From: Finegoldia magna
GTDB taxonomy: Bacteria > Bacillota > Clostridia > Tissierellales > Peptoniphilaceae
Reading direction: 5' to 3'
DNA: 12,392 bases
Assembly (NCBI RefSeq): GCF_018371055.1
Contig: NZ_JAGYZD010000028.1
Span: 1-12,392 of the forward strand
The position numbers were made by a program, and so were the translations under genes. The notes beneath the pieces were generated by a model. It made no database searches. It was not told the DNA's origin and saw nothing but the letters and a program-made list of their open reading frames with translations. Positions 6,072 to 12,392 of the stretch are shown here, piece after piece. The stretch's first letter is position 1; each line of letters opens with the position of its first letter.

Positions 6072-6746
6072 ATGGAGTATTTTTCGATTTCATATAAGGG
6101 TGATATCAGAGAAAAAAATGAAGACTACTATAAAAATGAAACTTTCAATGATTCTCAAATATTTTTAATAGCAGATGGTATGGGAGGATGCAAATACGGG
6201 GAAAAAGCTTCTGAAATTGCTGTTGAAGAGTTTTTGATTTGTTTTAAAAATCATTACGATGAAAAACTTAGCATGAAAGATCTAATTTATGGATCAATTC
6301 ATCATGCGGGTTATAAAATTTTGGATTTCTCAAAATCAAATAATTGCCTAAATAATATAGGAACAACATTCTTAGCTACTATTATTAAAGAAAATACAAT
6401 GTATTTATTCAATGTTGGAGATAGCAGAGCTTATTTACAAAATGAATATGGGTTTTTTCAAATATCAAAAGACCATGTAGTAAAAAATAATGAAAATTTT
6501 AAAAATGCTATAACAAGAGGACTTGGCTTTTTAAGTATGGATAAACCTGATTATATTATTAAGGAATTAAACTCTGATGATCAGATACTCATGGCTACCG
6601 ATGGTTTTTACAAATTCATTGATAATAGTAGTATTGAATATATTTTGAAATCAAACTTAACCGTAAACGAAAAATGCAATACATTATTAGAAAATGTAAT
6701 TAATAAATCCGATGATAATATAACAATTACATTAATTAAAATTTAA
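6072..6746 (+). CDS. PP2C-family (PPM) protein Ser/Thr phosphatase
   Basis: Mn/Mg-dependent dephosphorylation of phospho-Ser/Thr proteins in the cytosol; relatives (PrpC, Stp) reverse phosphorylation by PASTA kinases. 224 residues from ATG 6072. Motifs in order are KNED (15-18), ADGMGG (34-39), GTTFLATI (97-104), VGDSRAYL (115-122), DHVV (134-137), ITRGLG (147-152), ATDGF (175-179) and DDNITI (214-219). The metal-binding aspartates D18, D35, D117, D177 and D215 are all present. Oddities: Cys40 replaces the His usual after GMGG, and the segment between DHVV and ITRG is only 9 residues, roughly half to a third of the usual length, so the flap subdomain is reduced. The gene starts one base after the pseudokinase stop and is probably translated with it. 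Whether it acts on that protein, or works with a true kinase encoded elsewhere, cannot be told from the window. Confidence 0.92.
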   Translation: MEYFSISYKGDIREKNEDYYKNETFNDSQIFLIADGMGGCKYGEKASEIAVEEFLICFKNHYDEKLSMKDLIYGSIHHAGYKILDFSKSNNCLNNIGTTFLATIIKENTMYLFNVGDSRAYLQNEYGFFQISKDHVVKNNENFKNAITRGLGFLSMDKPDYIIKELNSDDQILMATDGFYKFIDNSSIEYILKSNLTVNEKCNTLLENVINKSDDNITITLIKI

Positions 6747-6755
6747 AAATTATTT

Positions 6756-6782
6756 ATAAGCTATCGAATATCGATGGCTTAT
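6756..6782 (+). terminator. intergenic hairpin, possible weak terminator
   Basis: ATAAGCTATCGA (6756-6767) pairs with TCGATGGCTTAT (6771-6782), giving a 12-bp stem with one T-G wobble and a three-base ATA loop. It lies between the phosphatase stop and the miaB ribosome binding site. The following tract is TATTTTAT-like rather than a clean T-run, so termination may be partial. It could instead be an RNA-processing or stability element. No convincing promoter for miaB was seen in this gap. Confidence 0.6.
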
Positions 6783-6802
6783 ATTTTATAAAGGAGATTT
6801 AA

Positions 6803-8188
6803 ATGGAAGAAAACAATAATAAATTAGCTTCAAATTCTTATGTTAATTTATTTATAAATAGACACGGACATGCTCCGACTTATTCGATAATTACACATGG
6901 TTGTCAAATGAACGAACATGATTCCGAAAAAATCAAAACATTACTAGAAAACATGGGATTTGAACAATCTGATGAAAAATTAGATGCAGACTTTATTATT
7001 TTTAATACTTGTTTGGTAAGAGAAAATGCAGAAATGAAAGTCTATGGGCAATTAGGAGCATTGAAAAACTTAAAAAGAGAAAATCCAGATATGCTTATTG
7101 CAGTTTGTGGATGTATGATGCAAACTGGCCCAGCGAGAGATATAATTAGAGAAAAATATCCACAAGTAGATATAGTATTTGGAGTAAATAACATAAATTC
7201 ATTACCATATCTTATAGATAGACACCTAAGCAGTGGAAAATTAGTTGTAGATATTGAAAGAAAAGATGATATTGACGAAGATATTGCTATCAAAAGGGAC
7301 AATGAATATGTTGGATATGTAAATATAATGACAGGATGCAATAATTTTTGCACTTATTGCATAGTTCCTTATGCAAGAGGAAGAGAACAAAGTAGATCTG
7401 TTGAAAGTATTTTATCTGAAGTGAAAAGAATGGTAGATCAAGGCTATAAAGATATAACTTTACTTGGACAAAATGTAAATTCTTACGGTAAAACACTTGA
7501 AAATCCTGTTACGTTTACGGAATTATTAACTAAGGTTAACGACGTTGAAGGACTTGAAAGATTAAGATTTTTGACAAGTCATCCTAAAGATATTTCGGAT
7601 GAACTAATCGATGCTATGGGTAAATTAGATAAAGTTTGCGAAAACATTCATCTACCATTTCAAGCAGGATCAAATTCGGTTCTAGAAAGAATGCATAGGA
7701 GATATACTAAGGAATCTTACTTAGAAAAGGTAGAAAAATTAAAGAAAAGCGTAAAAGGAATTACTTTTTCAACTGATATTATAGTAGGATTTCCAGGAGA
7801 AACCGAAGAGGATTTTCAAGACACTTTAGATGTGGTTAGAAAAGTTGGATACGAACAAGCTTTTACATTTAAATATAACAGAAGACCGGGAACAAAAGCT
7901 GATTTATTCGAAGATCAAGTTGATGAAGATGTAAAACAAGATAGACTAGAAAGACTTTTAGATGTTGCTTATCCGATTTTTTACGAGAAAAACAAATCTT
8001 ATCTTGGAACTATACAAGAAGTATTAATTGAAGGAGAAAGCAAGAATAATCCTGAAGTAATGACAGGAAGAACTAGGACATTTAAATTAGTAAATGTTAA
8101 ATGTGATAAATCTTATATAGGGAAATTAGTAAATACGAAAATTGTAGATTTTAATTCTTTTGCATTAACAGGGGAAATGGTGGATTAA
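6803..8188 (+). CDS. miaB: tRNA-2-methylthio-N6-dimethylallyladenosine synthase MiaB
   Basis: Radical-SAM methylthiotransferase that converts i6A37 to ms2i6A37 in tRNAs reading UNN codons. 461 residues. The N-terminal UPF0004 domain holds three Fe-S cysteines: C34 in THGCQMN, C70 in NTCLVRENAE and C104 in CGCM. The radical-SAM cluster is C179, C183 and C186 in TGCNNFCTYCIVPYARGREQSR-type sequence (177 onward). A TRAM RNA-binding domain closes the protein (about 399-461, ending FALTGEMVD). The VRENAE and PYARGREQSR signatures point to MiaB rather than RimO or MtaB. AAGGAG (6791-6796) precedes ATG 6803 by 6 bases. The stop is one base before the mutS ATG, the widespread Firmicutes miaB-mutS-mutL arrangement. 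Confidence 0.96.
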   Translation: MEENNNKLASNSYVNLFINRHGHAPTYSIITHGCQMNEHDSEKIKTLLENMGFEQSDEKLDADFIIFNTCLVRENAEMKVYGQLGALKNLKRENPDMLIAVCGCMMQTGPARDIIREKYPQVDIVFGVNNINSLPYLIDRHLSSGKLVVDIERKDDIDEDIAIKRDNEYVGYVNIMTGCNNFCTYCIVPYARGREQSRSVESILSEVKRMVDQGYKDITLLGQNVNSYGKTLENPVTFTELLTKVNDVEGLERLRFLTSHPKDISDELIDAMGKLDKVCENIHLPFQAGSNSVLERMHRRYTKESYLEKVEKLKKSVKGITFSTDIIVGFPGETEEDFQDTLDVVRKVGYEQAFTFKYNRRPGTKADLFEDQVDEDVKQDRLERLLDVAYPIFYEKNKSYLGTIQEVLIEGESKNNPEVMTGRTRTFKLVNVKCDKSYIGKLVNTKIVDFNSFALTGEMVD

Positions 8189-8189
8189 T

Positions 8190-10769
8190 ATGAGTTATAC
8201 TCCTATGATCAAACAATACAAAGAAATAAAAGAACAAAACAAAGATTGTATATTATTTTTTAGATTAGGAGATTTCTATGAAATGTTCTTTGAAGATGCA
8301 TTACTAGCATCCAAGGAACTTGAAATTGTTTTGACACAAAGAGACTGTGGAGAAAACCAAAAATGTCCAATGTGTGGTATTCCTTACCATGTTAGTGATG
8401 TTTATATTAATAAATTGGTATCAAAAGGATACAAAGTTGCTATATGTGAGCAACTAGAAGATCCCAAATTAGTAAAAGGTTTAGTGAAGAGAGGAATTAT
8501 TAAAATCTATACTCCTGCTACAGTAATTGAAAATGAGAATTCTGACACTGGAAATTTTAATTACTTGATGAGTATTTCAAAAAAATCAAATGAAGTAGCT
8601 ATTTCGTATATAGACATCTCAACGGGTGATGTTTCATATACTAATTCTACATCTGATGATATTTATAAAATAATTGAAAATGAGATTTCAAAAATTACTC
8701 CGAAGGAAATTATATTTAATGATCATGAGTTTTCAGCCAAATCATTAGAAACAATAGCAACTAAGTTTTCTATTGTATTGACAACTATTAATAATAGCAC
8801 TAATGCTTTAGATTTCATTAATAGCAAGATAGAATACGATAATAGCAACAGTGAAACAACTAATATTTGTGTTGCGAATTTATTAAAATATGTGTTCAGA
8901 TATCAAGGGGATTTAGTTCATATCAATAGCTCTAGTAAATATTATATTAATGAATTTATGGAGATTGATTCTAATAGCGTTATTAATTTAGAAATTCAAA
9001 AAAACTTATACACAAATTCTAAAAATGGTAGTTTGTTCGGAGTATTGAATCATACAAAAACATCTATGGGATCTAGACTATTGCATAGTTATCTAGAAAG
9101 ACCATTGATGGATAAAGAAAAAATTCTAACTAGACAAAGTAGGGTTGAAGAAATTTTTGAAGATTATGAGTTATTAGTTAATTTAGAAGATAGTCTTGAT
9201 GGTATATACGATTTGGATAGACTGATAGCTAAATTATCATATAAAAGTGCCAATGCCAAGGATTTAATTGCTTTAAAAGTTTCTATTGAAAAGATTCCAT
9301 ATTTAAAAACTCTCTTAAATTGCAACAAGAAAAACATACAATTAATAGGAGAAAAATTAGATGATTTAGGAGACATATACGATTTGATAGACAAATCAAT
9401 AGTTGATGATCCTCCAGTAACTTTGACAGAAGGAAACTTAATAAAATCTAATTTTTCTAATGAATTAGATCAATTGAGGTATAACAGAGTTAACGGAAAA
9501 AATGAATTAGTAGAATATGAAATGTCTGAAAAAGATAGGTTAGGAATTAAAAACTTAAAAATTGTTTTCAATAAAAAACTTGGTTACTTCATTGATGTAA
9601 CCAAATCTAACTTAAATAAAGTTGGAGATGATTACGAAAAAAGACAAACACTGACTAATTCATCAAGATTTAAAACTAAACAATTAGAAGCAATAGAATC
9701 AAAAATTTTAGATTCTGAGGATGAGATATTTGAACTTGAATATAAAATATTTGAGGATATTAGAAAAATAATTCTAAAAAATTTATCTAGAATAAAAAAA
9801 TCAGCTGATTTGATTGCAATTATTGATGTATCAAATTCACTTGCTAAATGTGCTTACTTGAATAATTATATTAAGCCTGATATCAATACTTATGGATTAA
9901 TTGATGTACTAGAATCAAGACATCCTATAGTGGAGTTGAGTGTGGGCCAATCTGAGTTCATAACAAATGATATTTTAATAGGATCAGGCAAAAATGATAT
10001 ACAGTTAATTACTGGACCTAATATGAGTGGTAAATCTACGTACCTAAGACAAGTTGCCTTGATTTGTATATTGAATCAAATTGGTTCATTCGTACCTGCT
10101 ACTAAGGCTAATATATCGATTGTGGACAAGATTTTTACAAGAATTGGTTCAAGTGATAACTTATTTAAAGGTGAATCTACCTTCATGGTGGAAATGAAAG
10201 AAATGAGCAACATTATTAAATATGCAACATCAAATAGTTTATTAGTTTTAGATGAAATTGGCCGTGGCACATCAACATTTGATGGACTAAGTCTTGCTTG
10301 GGCTATCGTTGAATATATTTCAAAGAATATAAAAGCAAAAACTTTGTTTGCAACTCACTATCATGAACTTACAGAATTAGAAAAGAAGTTGGATAATCTT
10401 ATAAATATGAAAGTCGATATAAAAGAAACTAATGACTCTATTATATTTTTAAGAAAAATTACTAGAGGTTCAACTGATAAAAGCTATGGTATTGAAGTAG
10501 CTGAATTAGCTGGAATGCCAAAGTCTCTTATAAAACGAGCAAAATCAATTTTAAAAGAAATTGATAAGGAAGACACTAAAATTGATTTACCAATTGCAGA
10601 TTTTGCAGTTCCAAACGATGAGAACGATGAAAATAATATTAGTGAATTGGAAAACTTCAAGGATGAAATTCAAAATATTAACATAAATGAGATTACTCCT
10701 CTTCAGTCCCTACAACTGTTGAATGAGCTTGTCATTAAAGCTTCGAAATTAGGTGATAAAGATGATTAA
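8190..10769 (+). CDS. mutS: DNA mismatch repair protein MutS
   Basis: Mismatch sensor ATPase that clamps on mispaired DNA and recruits MutL. The 859 residues equal the usual MutS1 length, which excludes MutS2. The mismatch-reading F-x-E lies in LGDFYEMF (F29, E31). Domain I runs to about 115, then connector, core and lever regions, then the ATPase. The ATPase has Walker A GPNMSGKS (609-616), the GESTFM-type loop, Walker B LVLDEIGRGTSTFDG (D688, E689) and the ATHYHELTE switch (H723). The C-terminal tail ends with the family helix ITPLQSLQLLNEL. No clear beta-clamp pentapeptide of the QLSFF type is seen in the tail. Start ATG 8190 is one base after the miaB stop with only GGGGAA about 14 bases upstream, so coupling to miaB translation is likely. 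It overlaps mutL by 8 bases. Confidence 0.97.
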   Translation: MSYTPMIKQYKEIKEQNKDCILFFRLGDFYEMFFEDALLASKELEIVLTQRDCGENQKCPMCGIPYHVSDVYINKLVSKGYKVAICEQLEDPKLVKGLVKRGIIKIYTPATVIENENSDTGNFNYLMSISKKSNEVAISYIDISTGDVSYTNSTSDDIYKIIENEISKITPKEIIFNDHEFSAKSLETIATKFSIVLTTINNSTNALDFINSKIEYDNSNSETTNICVANLLKYVFRYQGDLVHINSSSKYYINEFMEIDSNSVINLEIQKNLYTNSKNGSLFGVLNHTKTSMGSRLLHSYLERPLMDKEKILTRQSRVEEIFEDYELLVNLEDSLDGIYDLDRLIAKLSYKSANAKDLIALKVSIEKIPYLKTLLNCNKKNIQLIGEKLDDLGDIYDLIDKSIVDDPPVTLTEGNLIKSNFSNELDQLRYNRVNGKNELVEYEMSEKDRLGIKNLKIVFNKKLGYFIDVTKSNLNKVGDDYEKRQTLTNSSRFKTKQLEAIESKILDSEDEIFELEYKIFEDIRKIILKNLSRIKKSADLIAIIDVSNSLAKCAYLNNYIKPDINTYGLIDVLESRHPIVELSVGQSEFITNDILIGSGKNDIQLITGPNMSGKSTYLRQVALICILNQIGSFVPATKANISIVDKIFTRIGSSDNLFKGESTFMVEMKEMSNIIKYATSNSLLVLDEIGRGTSTFDGLSLAWAIVEYISKNIKAKTLFATHYHELTELEKKLDNLINMKVDIKETNDSIIFLRKITRGSTDKSYGIEVAELAGMPKSLIKRAKSILKEIDKEDTKIDLPIADFAVPNDENDENNISELENFKDEIQNININEITPLQSLQLLNELVIKASKLGDKDD

Positions 10770-12392
10770 GTTATTGTCAGAAGATACAATTCAAAAAATC
10801 GCAGCAGGTGAAGTTATTGAAAGACCTGTTTCAGTTATAAAAGAGTTGGTTGAAAACTCTATAGATGCTGGAAGTGATACCATTGTTGTAGAAATTAAAA
10901 ATGGTGGAAAAGATTTTATATCTGTTAGCGATAATGGTTCTGGAATTGAAAAAAACGAAATAGAATTAGCATTTAAAAGACACTCAACTAGTAAGCTTGA
11001 AAAATTTGATGATTTGTATGATATAAGGACATTAGGTTTTAGAGGAGAAGCACTAGCTAGTATTCTTGCTGTGAGTAAACTTTCTGTAAGTACGAGAACA
11101 AAATCAGAAAAAATTGGGAAGAAAGTTGAGTTTAGAAATTCAAAAGTTATAAGTGAATCTGATGTTGCAATGAATGTCGGCACTAAAATAGTAATCAAAG
11201 ATCTATTTTACAATGTACCTGTAAGAAAAAAATTTATGAAGACAGATCAGACAGAAGCAAATCTAATAACAACTACAATGTACAAATTTGCTATTTGCAA
11301 CACAGATGTTTCTATTAAATACATTAAAGATAATAAGACTTTGTTTGAAACAAAAAAGAATTCTTCCATAAGGGAGAATATTATTAACTTATTTGGCACT
11401 TCAATGTCCAATAATCTACTAGATATTGATATAAATTCACGAGATTACAAAATCCATGGCTATATTTCAAATAATAATTTGTATAGAGCTAATAGACAGA
11501 TGCAATATATATTTCTAAATGGTAGATTTGTTAAATCAGAAGACATTAGAAATACAGTAGAATCTAATTATAAATCTGTAATACCAAATGGGAGATTTCC
11601 ATTATTTTGGCTGTTTTTTGAAATAAATCCCAAGCTTGTAGATGTTAATGTTCATCCCAATAAACAAAAAGTAAAAATTTCTATTTTAGATGAAATATTG
11701 GAAGAACTTAACAAAAAAGTTAGATTTTTATTAGAAAATAATGCAAGAATTGCAAATATTAGCCAGGCGATTTCTGATGATGATAAATACAAAGATTTAA
11801 GAAGAAATTATTTTGAATCTGATTCTAACTTAACTAACTATAAATACGATAAGGTATCAGAGCCAACTTATTCTTATAACCTTTTTAATGATAATTCAAA
11901 ATTAAGCAATTTGAGAAATATAAAATATAAAGATGAAGCAGAAGATATTATCAGAAAACCAAAAACTACCGAAGATTTTTTTGGTGGTAACAAGATAGTA
12001 AATCAAGATAATTTATTTAATAACGATAGTGAACAAATTGAAGTGGAATCTTCTTTAAAAAAATATGAAAAATTTGATATACTAACAGTTTTATTCAAAA
12101 CGTATATTTTAGCTAAGGATGAGTTTGATAGTAAAATTTATTTATTCGATCAACATGCTTGTCATGAGAGAATTAATTATGAAAAATTAACAAAACAAAT
12201 GCAAGAAAACGAAGTAATATCACAAAATATAGCTTTTCCAGTTAATATATCTTTAACTGATGAATTAATGGAAATATATGTGAATAACAAGAGTATATTT
12301 GAAGAATTGGGATATGAAAGTGATGTTTTTTCAGATGATTCCGTTGTTATTCGTGCTGTTCCTTATTTATTTGGAAATTCAAATGCTGAGTT
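10762..12392 (+). CDS. mutL: DNA mismatch repair endonuclease MutL (3' end outside window)
   Basis: GHKL ATPase that couples MutS mismatch recognition to strand nicking. 543 complete codons read without interruption. The N-terminal ATPase has LVENSIDAG (29-37; E31 and N32), DNGSGI (57-62), RHSTSK (73-78) and GFRGEAL (92-98), with the VNVHPNK motif at the end of the transducer domain. A variable Asp/Asn/Lys-rich linker follows (about 325-435). The C-terminal domain has the endonuclease metal motif DQHACHERINYE (463-474, pattern DQHAxxExxxxE), so this is the nicking MutL of MutH-less bacteria. QNIAFP (488-493) sits where Bacillus MutL carries its beta-clamp-binding motif. ATG 10762 follows AGGTGATA and lies inside the end of mutS. 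Probably about 60-80 residues are missing at the 3' end. Confidence 0.96.
   Translation, partial: MIKLLSEDTIQKIAAGEVIERPVSVIKELVENSIDAGSDTIVVEIKNGGKDFISVSDNGSGIEKNEIELAFKRHSTSKLEKFDDLYDIRTLGFRGEALASILAVSKLSVSTRTKSEKIGKKVEFRNSKVISESDVAMNVGTKIVIKDLFYNVPVRKKFMKTDQTEANLITTTMYKFAICNTDVSIKYIKDNKTLFETKKNSSIRENIINLFGTSMSNNLLDIDINSRDYKIHGYISNNNLYRANRQMQYIFLNGRFVKSEDIRNTVESNYKSVIPNGRFPLFWLFFEINPKLVDVNVHPNKQKVKISILDEILEELNKKVRFLLENNARIANISQAISDDDKYKDLRRNYFESDSNLTNYKYDKVSEPTYSYNLFNDNSKLSNLRNIKYKDEAEDIIRKPKTTEDFFGGNKIVNQDNLFNNDSEQIEVESSLKKYEKFDILTVLFKTYILAKDEFDSKIYLFDQHACHERINYEKLTKQMQENEVISQNIAFPVNISLTDELMEIYVNNKSIFEELGYESDVFSDDSVVIRAVPYLFGNSNAE

Noticed and set aside
7042..7353. 103-codon minus-strand open frame within miaB
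   Set aside because: It is opposite the Fe-S domains of miaB, with no family resemblance; the hydrophobic composition is what antisense of an AT-rich gene gives.
8349..8388. Cysteine cluster near the MutS N terminus (residues 53-62) as a zinc site
   Set aside because: Firmicutes MutS proteins commonly have Cys residues in the RDCG...PMCG.PYH stretch; the spacing does not make a convincing metal site.
10791..11198. 135-codon open frame on the minus strand
   Set aside because: It lies wholly inside mutL, opposite the conserved ATPase motifs, and has no recognisable protein features; it is an antisense shadow.

Overview
This is a very AT-rich, gene-dense stretch with every gene on the + strand. 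Arg codons are mostly AGA, ribosome binding sites are AGGAG-like, and the gene complement is low-GC Firmicutes. The order cdd-era-recO-(glyS)-ppsR followed by miaB-mutS-mutL, and the style of the proteins, suggest an anaerobic coccus of the Tissierellia/Peptoniphilaceae type (Finegoldia, Parvimonas or Peptoniphilus-like). That placement is inference; no rRNA or other marker is present. No tRNA, rRNA, IS element, CRISPR array or prophage gene was found.

Region 1 (1-4590) is one tightly packed unit. It holds the last 20 codons of a membrane protein, cytidine deaminase (cdd), the ribosome-assembly GTPase Era, the recombination mediator RecO, a shortened and degenerate relative of the glycyl-tRNA synthetase beta subunit, and PpsR, the kinase/pyrophosphorylase that regulates pyruvate,phosphate dikinase. 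It ends in a clear intrinsic terminator. The alpha subunit gene glyQ, which normally sits between recO and glyS, is absent: only 9 bases separate the two genes.

Region 2 (about 4584-6782) starts with a promoter embedded in that terminator. It encodes a membrane protein with a PASTA-kinase layout (kinase fold, one membrane helix, two PASTA domains, acidic tail), followed at once by a PP2C-type Ser/Thr phosphatase. The kinase fold has lost the glycine loop, the alpha-C Glu, the HRD Asp, the DFG Asp and the activation loop, so it reads as a pseudokinase. The phosphatase keeps its metal-binding aspartates. A 12-bp hairpin follows.

Region 3 (6803-12392) is the conserved miaB-mutS-mutL set: tRNA ms2i6A methylthiotransferase, then the two core mismatch-repair proteins. 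mutL runs off the window and is readable without a frameshift for 543 codons. It carries the nicking-endonuclease motif expected in bacteria without MutH.

The most unusual content is two apparently repurposed, catalytically compromised proteins in adjacent units. One is an orphan GlyS-like protein without GlyQ; the other is a PASTA pseudokinase paired with an active-looking PP2C phosphatase. The rest is ordinary housekeeping.
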